A DNA stretch of 64,000 bases from Streptomyces sp. CB01881. GTDB taxonomy: Bacteria > Actinomycetota > Actinomycetes > Streptomycetales > Streptomycetaceae. The notes beneath the pieces were generated by a model. It worked only from the letters and a program-made list of their open reading frames with translations. It had not been told where the DNA came from and searched no databases. Numbering within the stretch: the first letter of the stretch is position 1; each line of letters starts with the position of its first letter. The stretch lies in NCBI RefSeq assembly GCF_002953255.1, contig NZ_CP026498.1, forward strand, positions 7,898,567 to 7,962,566, in the 5' to 3' direction. The translations under genes and the position numbers were made by a program. Positions 1 to 7,786 of this stretch are shown here, in pieces.

Positions 1-315
1 GCCGTGGTCGAGCCCAGCTGGACCGACTTCCACGTCGCATACCGGACCGGGCTGCGCCACCCGCTGGGGGAGAGCGCCGCGGGGCGGGCGATCCTGGAGG
101 CGCGCGGCTTCCCCAGCCAGCGCCGTCCGGAGCAGGGGTTCGTCATCACCCGCGCGGAGGAGCAGTCCGGGGCGAGCGGCGCGGCCGCCGCGCTGGTCGG
201 GCTGAGCGGGATCGAGGGCAGCGTGGGCGTGGTGATGCTGAACGGCCTGGTCCCCGAACGGGTCGGCCCCCGGGTCGTGGAGGCCGCGACGGAGGTCGCC
301 GACGCCCTCCGGTAG
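1..315 (+). CDS. C-terminal part of an IclR/GAF-type transcriptional regulator (5' truncated by window)
   Basis: The frame is open from the first base and ends with TAG at 313-315, so only the last ~104 residues are visible. The segment reads like the effector-binding (GAF-like) domain of IclR-family regulators: a small-residue-rich helix (HPLGESAAGRAILEAR), then a GFVITRAEEQSG strand, then a closing helix RVGPRVVEAATEVADAL. The DNA-binding half, if present, lies outside the window. It precedes the S16 protease by a short gap and could be its neighbour in one transcript. The family assignment rests on pattern only, so moderate confidence. Confidence 0.5.
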   Translation, partial: AVVEPSWTDFHVAYRTGLRHPLGESAAGRAILEARGFPSQRRPEQGFVITRAEEQSGASGAAAALVGLSGIEGSVGVVMLNGLVPERVGPRVVEAATEVADALR

Positions 316-334
316 TGCCTGACCAGGGGCCCGG

Positions 335-1159
335 GTGTGTTTGGATGCCTCTGTGTCCGACTCCAAGCTGCCCCCGGCCCTGACCTCCCCCCGGACCCGC
401 GCGCTGACGCTGTGCGGGGCGCTGGTCGCCGCGCTGTTCGCCGTCGCCGCCTACGTCCCGCTGCCGTACACGCTGACCTGGCCGGGCGTGACCGCGGACA
501 CCCTCGGCAGCTACCAGGACAAGCCGGTGCTCACCATCACCGGCGCGCCGCTGCGGACCACCGGGGGCCAGCTGCGGATGGTCACCATCTCGGCGACCAA
601 CCCGGACGAGAAGACCACCTTCTGGCGCTCGCTGCGGGCCTGGTTCGACCAGGACGAGGCGATCCGGCCGACCGAGACGGTCTACCCGGCGGGCAACCCG
701 GCCAAGGCCGAGGAGGAGAACGCCCGGCAGATGACCGAGTCGCAGGACAGTGCCACCGCGGCCGCGCTCTCCTACCTCCACCTCTCGCCGGACCAGGTCA
801 AGGTGAAGGTCGACCTCGGTGACATCGGCGGCCCGAGCGCCGGCCAGATGCTGGCACTGGGCATCGTCGACAAGCTCGCCGGGGACGGCAAGGGCGGCGA
901 CCTCACCGGCGGGCTGAAGATCGCGGGCACCGGGACCATCGACGACCAGGGCGTGGTCGGTGCCGTCGGCGGCGTGCCACTGAAGACCCAGGCGGCCGCC
1001 CGGGACGGTGCGACGGTGTTCCTGCTGCCCAAGGACGAGTGCGCGGACGCCAAGGTCAACACGCCCGAGGGGCTGCGGCTCGTGCCCGTGGGCACGCTGG
1101 GCGAGGCCGTCTCCGCGCTGGAGGCGCTGCACAGCGGCGGCGCCGTCCCCGGCTGCTGA
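335..1159 (+). CDS. Membrane-anchored Lon-like serine protease (peptidase S16, YlbL type without a clear PDZ)
   Basis: A single N-terminal membrane anchor (about residues 24-44) is followed by an extracytoplasmic region and a C-terminal Lon proteolytic domain. The Ser-Lys dyad is visible: S168 in GGPSAG and K217 in PLKTQAAA. Residues 53-135 resemble the segment that precedes the PDZ domain in YlbL-type proteins (MVTISATNP... LRAWFDQDEAIRP). The chain then passes almost directly into the Lon domain, so the PDZ seems to be missing or reduced. The GTG at 335 has a GGGGC-type ribosome site; an in-frame GTG at 353 is an equally possible start. Likely role: proteolysis at the outer face of the membrane. 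Confidence 0.75.
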   Translation: MCLDASVSDSKLPPALTSPRTRALTLCGALVAALFAVAAYVPLPYTLTWPGVTADTLGSYQDKPVLTITGAPLRTTGGQLRMVTISATNPDEKTTFWRSLRAWFDQDEAIRPTETVYPAGNPAKAEEENARQMTESQDSATAAALSYLHLSPDQVKVKVDLGDIGGPSAGQMLALGIVDKLAGDGKGGDLTGGLKIAGTGTIDDQGVVGAVGGVPLKTQAAARDGATVFLLPKDECADAKVNTPEGLRLVPVGTLGEAVSALEALHSGGAVPGC

Positions 1160-1318
1160 GGACGCCGGCCCGGACGGCGGGGCGCGCTGCCGCGGCTCCT
1201 GGCGTGCTGCGTGACGGGGCCGGTCGCCGTCGTGGCGGGGTCCCGTCCCGGGGGCCGGGCGAGCCCTGTCCGACGGCCCCGGGGGCCCGGTCGTGTCCCC
1301 GCTCCCGGCCGGCCCGGG

Positions 1319-1864
1319 CTACTCGGCGGCGGCCTGGTCCACCAGCGGCAGGATCCGGTACGGCACCGGGTTCTCCAGGGCGATCGCCGTCGAGGACCGG
1401 ACGATCCCGTCGAAGCCGACCACCCGGTCGATCACCCGCTGAAGATCGGCGTTGGAGCGGGCCACGATGCGCACCATCATGTCCCCGCGTCCGGTGATCG
1501 TGTGCAGCTCCAGCACCTCCGGCACCGCCGCCAGGTGCGTCCGGACGTCGGAACCCTGCCCCTGGGAGATCTCCAGCGTGGCGAAGGCCGTCACCGGGTA
1601 GCCCAGCGCCGCCGGGTCCACCTCCGGCCCGAAACCGCCGATCACCCCCTTGGACTGGAGCCGGTCCAGCCGGGCCTGCACGGTGCCCCGGGCCACCTGG
1701 AGGCGGCGCGAACACTCCAGCACCCCGATCCGCGGCTCCTCGGCCAGCAGCCGGATCAGCCGGCCGTCCAGCGCGTCGATCGCGTCGTTGCCGCCGCCCG
1801 CCGGCGTGGAATTGCCCTGCCCGGCAGGGGAGTCGGGGTCGCTCGGGGCGTGGGCGGGGGGCAT
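1319..1864 (-). CDS. Lrp/AsnC family transcriptional regulator
   Basis: A 181-residue protein with an N-terminal winged helix (DGRLIRLLAEEPRIGVLECSR, recognition helix ARGTVQARLDRLQSKGVI) and a C-terminal RAM/ligand-sensing domain (HTITGRGDMMVRIVA...VIDRVVGFDGIVRSST), the normal AsnC layout. The start was placed at the ATG giving MPPAHAP, because the longer frame runs into the divergent promoter region. It is divergent from the HPPD-like gene at 2068. In streptomycetes an Lrp regulator commonly sits beside hppD and is thought to control tyrosine catabolism, so the regulator may outlive its target here. Confidence 0.88.
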   Translation of the reverse strand: MPPAHAPSDPDSPAGQGNSTPAGGGNDAIDALDGRLIRLLAEEPRIGVLECSRRLQVARGTVQARLDRLQSKGVIGGFGPEVDPAALGYPVTAFATLEISQGQGSDVRTHLAAVPEVLELHTITGRGDMMVRIVARSNADLQRVIDRVVGFDGIVRSSTAIALENPVPYRILPLVDQAAAE

Positions 1865-2067
1865 CGCGGGCTCCGTCCTCCGGTGGGCAATCTGTACAGC
1901 GGTACCGCCGATTCTCCCGCCCCGGCGCACACCTTGACCAGGAGGAAACGGAACAGTTGCGCGGCGGTCGGCGCGGCGCCACCCTCCAGCCACAACCCCG
2001 TGAGCCGCTCCCCACACCGGCCCGCGGGGGCAGATCGTGGTCCCGTACGCCTTCCGGGAGGGCCGAC
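1865..2067. promoter_or_regulatory. Divergent promoter region between Lrp regulator and HPPD-like gene
   Basis: About 200 bases separating two divergent starts, slightly less GC-rich than the flanking genes around 1885-1985. A GGGAGG ribosome site at 2056-2061 supports the start at 2068. An AsnC-type operator is expected here from the arrangement, but I do not see a convincing palindrome. Confidence 0.45.
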
Positions 2068-2598
2068 ATGACCGACACCGCCGCCGAACCCGTGCTGCTC
2101 ACCGCGGGCCGGGAGGAACCCGACCTCGTCCCGATGGGGCACGCCGACGCGGTGGTCTTCGCGGTCGGCGACGCCGGGCGGGCGGCCCGCCGCTACGCCA
2201 CCGCGCTCGGACTGCGCTGTACCGCCTACGCCGGCCCGGAGACCGGCGAGCCCGAGACCGTCTCCTACGTCCTGGACGCGCCCGGGACCAGGTTCGTGAT
2301 CACCTCGCTGGTCCAGGTGATCGGGCCGCGCGGCCGGGAACTGGCCGCACGCCTGGCCCGGCACGGCGACGGGGTCGTCGACCTCGCGGTGGCCGTGCCG
2401 GACGTCTACTACGCGTACGACTACGCCGTGGACCGCGGCGCCGGCTCGCTCGCCGAGCCCTACGAGGTGCAGGACCGGTACGGGACGGTGGTGCTCGCCG
2501 CGATCGGGGTGCCCGGCGGCACCCGGCACACCCTGGTCGACCGGTCCCGCTACCGCGGTCCCTACCTGCCCGGGTACGTGCCGTTCGCGGGGTGGTAG
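2068..2598 (+). CDS. Half-length 4-hydroxyphenylpyruvate dioxygenase (N-terminal VOC domain only)
   Basis: A 176-residue protein that aligns by eye with the first half of streptomycete HPPD: GHADAVVFAVGDAGRAAR, YVLDAPGTRFVITS, HGDGVVDLAVAVPD, then RHTLVDRSRYRGPYLPGY, where normal HPPD continues with the catalytic domain. Here a TAG follows at once (2596-2598). The family's three iron ligands (two His, one Glu) lie in the missing C-terminal half, so this protein cannot carry out the homogentisate-forming reaction. The next gene begins on the opposite strand only 50 bases on, so the missing half is not nearby. Start ATG with GGGAGG. It could be a decaying remnant or a repurposed VOC protein (binding or resistance). 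Confidence 0.8.
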   Translation: MTDTAAEPVLLTAGREEPDLVPMGHADAVVFAVGDAGRAARRYATALGLRCTAYAGPETGEPETVSYVLDAPGTRFVITSLVQVIGPRGRELAARLARHGDGVVDLAVAVPDVYYAYDYAVDRGAGSLAEPYEVQDRYGTVVLAAIGVPGGTRHTLVDRSRYRGPYLPGYVPFAGW

Positions 2599-2647
2599 CC
2601 GGCCCGGGGTCACCACCGCCCGGGGGTGACGGCCGGGCGGGGGCCGG

Positions 2648-3199
2648 TCAGCGGACGACGGTGTCGACGGTCGGCGGGTGGCCGTTCCACGCGACGAAGA
2701 CCGAGTTGGCCTGGTCGCCCCTGGTGAAGTCCACCCGCAGCCACTGCGGGCCGTTCCAGACCTGCATCTGCCAGCCCGGGTCCGGTGTGGCGGAGACCAG
2801 CGAGGCGCTGTCGGTGCGCAGGTCGAGCGCCACCCGGCCGCCCGACACCGGGTAACTGCGCACCGAGGACGTGGTCGTGGCGACCGGCGCCGGGCGGCGC
2901 GAGGACGGCTGGGCACCGGACGGCTGGGCACTGGACGGCGCGACGCCGTGCGGGGCGGCCGTCGAGGCCTGGGCGGACGTCGGCGTGGGCTGCTCCGGCC
3001 GGGGGGCGGACTGCGCCGGGGCCGTCGCGGTGGGCGTCGGCGCCGCCGCTCCGGCGGACGCCGGGGACGGCAGCGGCAGCGCCGTCGGCTGCTCGAACGC
3101 GGCGCCGGTCAGCACCGCGTGCACGCCGAACCAGGACAGCGCCACCGCCGCCCCGGTGGCCGCCGCCCAGGCGCCGAGCTGTACGAGTCCGTTCCGCAT
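2648..3199 (-). CDS. Putative membrane-anchored/secreted protein with Pro/Ala/Thr-rich linker
   Basis: 183 residues. A hydrophobic N-terminal segment (about residues 5-30, VQLGAWAAATGAAVALSWFG) acts as anchor or signal. A low-complexity P/A/S/T stretch follows (about 40-110), then a small C-terminal globular domain (VRSYPVSGGRVALDL... PDPGWQMQVWNGPQWLRVDF...VFVAWNGHPPTV), possibly a beta-sandwich. No family recognised. It is divergent from the response regulator at 3412, which suggests it may be an outer-surface component or target of that two-component system; this is inference from position only. Confidence 0.6.
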   Translation of the reverse strand: MRNGLVQLGAWAAATGAAVALSWFGVHAVLTGAAFEQPTALPLPSPASAGAAAPTPTATAPAQSAPRPEQPTPTSAQASTAAPHGVAPSSAQPSGAQPSSRRPAPVATTTSSVRSYPVSGGRVALDLRTDSASLVSATPDPGWQMQVWNGPQWLRVDFTRGDQANSVFVAWNGHPPTVDTVVR

Positions 3200-3411
3200 C
3201 GTCCGCACATCCTGCCGTACTCCGGGGCGCGGCAGGCGGGCACCCCTGCTGTTCAACAGGGAAGTTGCAGAAAGCCCGAGGGTCGCACCGGAACGGCCCG
3301 GGCCCGGCCCCGGCGGCCCGTCAGGAGCCCGCCGCGCCGTGCGTCCCTCCACCGGTTCCGACCCACCCGAGGTACAGACCACCGGAGGCCGATGGCGTAC
3401 CGTGCAGGGCC

Positions 3412-4137
3412 ATGGCAACAGTGCTCGTGGTCGAGGACGACCCCTTCGTACGCTCCGCCCTCATCCGGCACCTGGCCGACACCGGTCACGCGGTCCGCAG
3501 TGTGGGCACGGCACTTGAGGCTCTGCGCGAGGTCGCCCAGGTCGGCTGCGACCTGGTGATCCTCGACCTCGGCCTGCCCGATCTGGACGGCAGCGAGGCG
3601 CTGAAGATGATCCGCGGCCTGACCAACGTGCCGGTGATCATCTCCACCGCGCGGGACGACGAGGCCGAGATCGTCCGGCTGCTCAACGACGGCGCCGACG
3701 ACTACCTGGTGAAACCGTTCTCCGGCGAACACCTCAGCGCCCGGATGGCCGCCGTGCTGCGGCGGCTCGGCGGCGGCGCCGCACCGGTCGCCCAGGTGCT
3801 CAGGGTCGGCGGTCTCGCCATCGACCTCCAGCGCCGCGAGGCCTCCCTGGACGCCCGGCCCCTCGACCTGACCCGGCGTGAGTTCGACCTGCTGGCCTTC
3901 CTCGCCGCCCGCCCCGGCGTGGTCGTCCCGCGCAAGGAGATCCTGGCCGAGGTCTGGCGCCAGACCTACGGCGGCGACCAGACCATCGACGTCCACCTGT
4001 CCTGGCTGCGCCGCAAGCTCGGCGAGACCGCCTCCAACCCCCGCTACCTGCACACCGTGCGCGGCGTCGGCGTCCGGCTGGAGGCGCCCGGGCAGCCGGC
4101 CGGGCCGGGACCCGCCCCCGCGGAGCGCCGGACATGA
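3412..4137 (+). CDS. OmpR/PhoB-family response regulator
   Basis: 241 residues: receiver domain (about 1-118) with acidic pocket E8-D9-D10, phospho-acceptor D52 (LDLGLPD), T79 and K101 (YLVKPFSG), then an OmpR-type winged helix (about 128-228; TRREFDLLAFLAARPG, IDVHLSWLRRKLGE, HTVRGVGVRL). The start was chosen as the ATG giving MATVLVVEDD, since the upstream in-frame extension is compositionally spurious. Its TGA overlaps the kinase ATG (ATGA at 4134-4137), so the pair is translationally coupled. An OmpR-type direct repeat upstream of the chitinase (5818-5834) is a candidate target. Confidence 0.95.
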   Translation: MATVLVVEDDPFVRSALIRHLADTGHAVRSVGTALEALREVAQVGCDLVILDLGLPDLDGSEALKMIRGLTNVPVIISTARDDEAEIVRLLNDGADDYLVKPFSGEHLSARMAAVLRRLGGGAAPVAQVLRVGGLAIDLQRREASLDARPLDLTRREFDLLAFLAARPGVVVPRKEILAEVWRQTYGGDQTIDVHLSWLRRKLGETASNPRYLHTVRGVGVRLEAPGQPAGPGPAPAERRT

Positions 4138-5690
4138 GGAGGTTCGGGCACTCGCTGCGCTGGGCCCTGATCAAGGCCGCCGTGGCCGGGACCACCATGG
4201 TCGCGCTGGCCTTCCTCATCCCGCTCGGGCTGATGGTCCAGCAGACCGCCCGGGACCGGGCGTTCACGGCGGCCGAGCGTCAGGCGGCGGCGCTCGGGCC
4301 GGCGCTCGCCATCACCACCGACCAGGACGCCATCGCCCGCGCGGTGGCCAGTACGGACGCCGGCGCGCAGGGGCGGATGGCGGTCCATCTGCCGCTGCCC
4401 CTGCCGCTGCCGGCGGGGGCGGTCGCCCCGGCGGCCGCTTCGCCCGGCACGGCTTCGCCCGGCGGCGTACCGTCCGCTGCCGCCGCAGCCGGTTCCGCTT
4501 CGCCCGGCGGGGCGGCCGGGACGCCGCCCGCCGCGACGGCGATGGCCGGGCCGGACGGCGGCGCGACCATCGGCGAGGCCCGCGCGCTGGCCGCCGACGT
4601 GGCCACCGCGGGCGGCCAGGGACGCTCGTTCACCGTCGGGGTGCCCGGCGGCTTCGCGCTGCTCCAGCCGGTCGCCGTCGACACCGGCCGGACCGCCGTG
4701 GTCGAGGTGTTCGTCGCGGACGGCGACCTCACCCGGGGCATCTCCACCGCCTGGCTGGTGCTCTCGGCGGTCGCACTCGCGCTGGTGGCCATCTCGGTGC
4801 TGGTCGCCGACCGGATGGGCGCGCGGATCGTCGCCTCCGCCCGGCGGCTGGCCGCCGCGGCCCGTTCGCTCGGGGCCGGCAACCTCGCCGTCCGGGTGCC
4901 GGTCGACGGCCGGGAGAGCGCCGGCAGCCCCGAGGAGCTCCGCGAGGCCGGCCACGCGTTCAACTCGATGGCCGACCGCGTCGTCCAGCTGCTCGCGGCG
5001 GAGCGGGAGTTGGCCGCCGACCTGTCGCACCGGCTGCGCACCCCGCTCACCGTGCTGCGGCTCAACGCCGCCTCGCTCGGCGAGGGCGACGCCGCCGACG
5101 CCACCCGGCACGCCGTCTCCCAACTGGAGCGCGAGGTCGACCAGATCATCCGCTCGGCCCGCCGCGCCCCCGAGGACGCGCCCGCCGTCACCGTCGGCTG
5201 CGACGCCGCCGAGGTGATCCGGGAGCGCGTCGGCTTCTGGTCCGCGCTCGCCGAGGACGAGGGCCGCCGCTGGCAGCTGGCCGGCGCCGACCGGCCCGCC
5301 CCGGTGCCGGTCCAGCGCGGCGACCTCGCCGCCGCCGTGGACGCGCTGCTCGGCAACGTGTTCCGGCACACCACCGTCGGCACGGCCTTCTCGGTGGACG
5401 TGCTGGCCACCGACAGCTCGTTCATCGTCCTGGTCGGCGACGCCGGTCCGGGCTTCACCGACCCCGAGTCGGCCCTCCAGCGCGGCCAGGGCCACGGCGG
5501 CGAGGGCTCCACCGGCCTCGGCCTGGACATCGTCCGCAAGCTCGCCGAGGCCACCGGCGGAGACCTCGCACTCGGCCACTCCGCGGTGCTCGGCGGCGCC
5601 GAGATCCGGCTGCGGCTCCAGGCCCGGCCCGACGGCGCGCCGGCCCGCGCCAGCCGCCGGCGCAGCCGCAGCGCGCTCTTCCAGCGGTGA
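4134..5690 (+). CDS. Sensor histidine kinase
   Basis: 518 residues. TM1 at about 11-35, an extracytoplasmic sensor region to about 205, TM2 at 207-225, HAMP, then HisKA with H299 in LSHRLRTPL (Arg where most kinases have Glu after the His). The HATPase follows: N box LLGNVFRHT, G1 GDAGPGF, G2 GSTGLGLD. The sensor contains an Ala/Pro/Ser/Gly-rich insert (about 92-140) built from imperfect ASPGG-like units, which looks like replication-slippage expansion. It partners the overlapping response regulator. The signal is unknown; the chitinase directly downstream suggests a polymer- or envelope-related cue. Confidence 0.94.
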   Translation: MRRFGHSLRWALIKAAVAGTTMVALAFLIPLGLMVQQTARDRAFTAAERQAAALGPALAITTDQDAIARAVASTDAGAQGRMAVHLPLPLPLPAGAVAPAAASPGTASPGGVPSAAAAAGSASPGGAAGTPPAATAMAGPDGGATIGEARALAADVATAGGQGRSFTVGVPGGFALLQPVAVDTGRTAVVEVFVADGDLTRGISTAWLVLSAVALALVAISVLVADRMGARIVASARRLAAAARSLGAGNLAVRVPVDGRESAGSPEELREAGHAFNSMADRVVQLLAAERELAADLSHRLRTPLTVLRLNAASLGEGDAADATRHAVSQLEREVDQIIRSARRAPEDAPAVTVGCDAAEVIRERVGFWSALAEDEGRRWQLAGADRPAPVPVQRGDLAAAVDALLGNVFRHTTVGTAFSVDVLATDSSFIVLVGDAGPGFTDPESALQRGQGHGGEGSTGLGLDIVRKLAEATGGDLALGHSAVLGGAEIRLRLQARPDGAPARASRRRSRSALFQR

Positions 5691-6007
5691 CCGGCGGACA
5701 GTGACCGGCGGACGGCGGACGGCGGACGGCGGACGGCGGGCGACGCAGGACGGGCGGCCGGCGTGCCGTGCGGCGATGGTGGCGGCGGCGGGACCGCCCG
5801 GGTCTCACCCCTTCTTTCTTAAGCGGGCCCTAAGAGAGCTGTACCCCTCGCTCAGGGGGCCGTTTCCGGCCACCCGCCCCCGCTAGCGTCGTCCGCGCCG
5901 GTCACCCGACCGAGCCGGGGCACGCCGCCCGCAACGGGTCCACGGGACCCCTGCCCGGCCGCGGCGCCCCCATCCGGCCCAGCTGCCACCTGCGGAGGTA
6001 CGCCCAC
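5691..6007 (+). other. Intergenic region upstream of chitinase (317 bases)
   Basis: It begins with a run of 7-base GGCGGAC repeats (about 5701-5744). The centre (5805-5840) is locally AT-rich and carries the CTTAAG/CCTAAG repeat described separately. A GGAGG ribosome site at about 5994-5998 precedes the chitinase ATG by nine bases. No coding potential that I trust. Confidence 0.6.
5818..5834 (+). promoter_or_regulatory. Candidate OmpR-type direct repeat (CTTAAG-N5-CCTAAG)
   Basis: CTTAAG at 5818-5823 and CCTAAG at 5829-5834 start exactly 11 bases apart, the helical-turn spacing typical of OmpR-family dimer sites. The same bases also form a TCTTA-N9-TAAGA inverted repeat. The site lies between the two-component genes and the secreted chitinase, in a locally AT-rich patch. 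Function is inferred. Confidence 0.45.
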
Positions 6008-7609
6008 ATGACGACCCAGCCCAACCGCCGCCCAGGCCGCCGCCGTCGCAGCCGCAAGGGTGTTGTCCTCGGAGCCTCGGCGGTCGCCGCCGCGCTGGTC
6101 GCCGGTGGTGTCGTCGTCCTCGCCTCCTCGGCCAGCGCCGCCTCGCTCGGCGCCGTCTACAGCCGCACCAGCACCTGGGACGCCGGCTACACCGGCCAGT
6201 ACCTGGTCAGCAACCCGGACGGCAGCGCGATCGAGAACTGGACGCTGACCTTCGACCTGCCGGCCGGGGCGAAGATCGACTCGCTCTGGAACGCCACCTT
6301 CAGCGCCGAGGGCCAGCACATCACCGTCAAGCCCGAGTCCTGGAACAAGCGGCTGGAGCCCGGCAAGAGCGTGGTGGTCGGCTTCGTCGCCCAGGGCTCC
6401 GGCGCCGCCCAGGCCGAGCCGGGTAACTGCCTGATCAACAACGTCTCCTGCAAGGCCGGGGACGGCACCGCGCCGACCCCCTCGGGCCGCCCGACCGGCA
6501 CGCCCACCACCTCGCCGACCGCGACCACGGCGCCGACCGCCACGCCGACCGCGACCGCGACCGCGACCGCCAAGCCCACCACGGCACCGCCGAGCCCGAC
6601 CGCCACGGCCAGGCCCACCACCCCGGCGCCGACCGCGACCACCACCCCGGCGCCCACCCCCACCGCGACCGGGGCCCCCGTCCCGGCCGCCGGCGCCGGC
6701 TTCGCCCCGTACGTCGACACCTCGCTCTACCCGCCGTACGACCTCGTCGCCACCGCCAAGGCCACCGGCGTCAAGAACTTCAACCTGGCCTTCGTCGTCT
6801 CCGGCGGCGGCTGCACCCCCAAGTGGGGCGGCGTCAGCGACCTCGCCGCCGACGCGGTGGCCGCCCAGATCGGCGCGCTGCGGGCGGCCGGCGGCGACGT
6901 CCGGGTCTCCTTCGGCGGCGCCAACGGCAGCGAGCTGGCCCTCGCCTGCTCCTCGGTGGCCGACCTCACGGCCGTCTACCAGAAGACCGTCGACGCCTTC
7001 GGCCTCACCAAGGTCGACTTCGACGTCGAGGGCGGCGCGATCGGCAACACCGCGGCCAACACCCGCCGCGCCCAGGCCATCGCCCAGTTGCAGAAGAACG
7101 CCGCCGCCAAGGGCAAGGCCCTGGACGTCTCCTTCACCCTGCCCGCGCTGCCCTCCGGCCTGACCCAGGAGGGCGTCAACCTGGTCGCCGACGCCAAGAG
7201 CAACGGTGTCGCGATCGGCGCGGTCAACATCATGGCGATGGACTTCGGCGACGGCGTCGCCCCCAACCCGCAGGGCCAGATGGGCAAGTACGCCATCGCC
7301 GCCGCCACCGCCACCCAGGCCCAGGTGAAGAGCGTCCTCGGCGTGGACGACGCCGCCGCCTGGCGCAAGGTCGCCGTCACCCCGATGATCGGCGTCAACG
7401 ACGTGGCCAGCGAGATCTTCACCGTGGCCGACGCCAAGCAACTCGCCGACTTCGCCACGAGCAAGCACCTGGCCTGGCTGGCGATGTGGTCCGGCACCCG
7501 CGACAAGGCCTGCGAGGGCGGCGCCAAGGCCTACGCCGACGCCAGCTGCAGCAGCATCGTCCAGCAGCCGCTGGACTTCACCCGGGCTCTCGGCGCCTAC
7601 GCCGGCTGA
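6008..7609 (+). CDS. Secreted GH18 chitinase with N-terminal CBM2
   Basis: 533 residues. Arg-rich signal peptide with a hydrophobic core and an ASA-type cleavage site near residue 45; the double-Arg stretch could suit Tat export. A CBM2-type carbohydrate-binding module (about 46-157) has a Cys pair near its end. Then come a Pro/Thr/Ala linker (about 158-228) and a GH18 barrel (about 230-533) of the compact streptomycete type. The catalytic motif is VDFDVEGG, with E341 as proton donor. Expected to hydrolyse chitin outside the cell. No dre box is seen upstream, unlike the other GH18 gene, so control may come from the adjacent two-component system. Confidence 0.92.
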   Translation: MTTQPNRRPGRRRRSRKGVVLGASAVAAALVAGGVVVLASSASAASLGAVYSRTSTWDAGYTGQYLVSNPDGSAIENWTLTFDLPAGAKIDSLWNATFSAEGQHITVKPESWNKRLEPGKSVVVGFVAQGSGAAQAEPGNCLINNVSCKAGDGTAPTPSGRPTGTPTTSPTATTAPTATPTATATATAKPTTAPPSPTATARPTTPAPTATTTPAPTPTATGAPVPAAGAGFAPYVDTSLYPPYDLVATAKATGVKNFNLAFVVSGGGCTPKWGGVSDLAADAVAAQIGALRAAGGDVRVSFGGANGSELALACSSVADLTAVYQKTVDAFGLTKVDFDVEGGAIGNTAANTRRAQAIAQLQKNAAAKGKALDVSFTLPALPSGLTQEGVNLVADAKSNGVAIGAVNIMAMDFGDGVAPNPQGQMGKYAIAAATATQAQVKSVLGVDDAAAWRKVAVTPMIGVNDVASEIFTVADAKQLADFATSKHLAWLAMWSGTRDKACEGGAKAYADASCSSIVQQPLDFTRALGAYAG

Positions 7610-7647
7610 GCCCACACCCGGGAGGCGCCCCACCCCTCCCGGGGACC

Positions 7648-7690
7648 CCGGCCGGCCCTGCTCCGCCCGCAACGGAGCACGGCCGGCCGG
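7648..7690 (+). terminator. Strong GC-rich hairpin after chitinase
   Basis: Left arm 7648-7665 and right arm 7673-7690 pair over 18 positions with one mismatch around a seven-base loop. It sits 38 bases past the chitinase stop. There is no long T-run, as is common in actinomycete terminators. Confidence 0.7.
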
Positions 7691-7786
7691 GCCTGTTGCT
7701 CACTTTCCGTCACCGGCTCTGGCCGGGCCCGCCGGGCGGGCATCCGGTATCGTCGCTGGTTGGTCGAACGGTGGACGGAGCGAACA

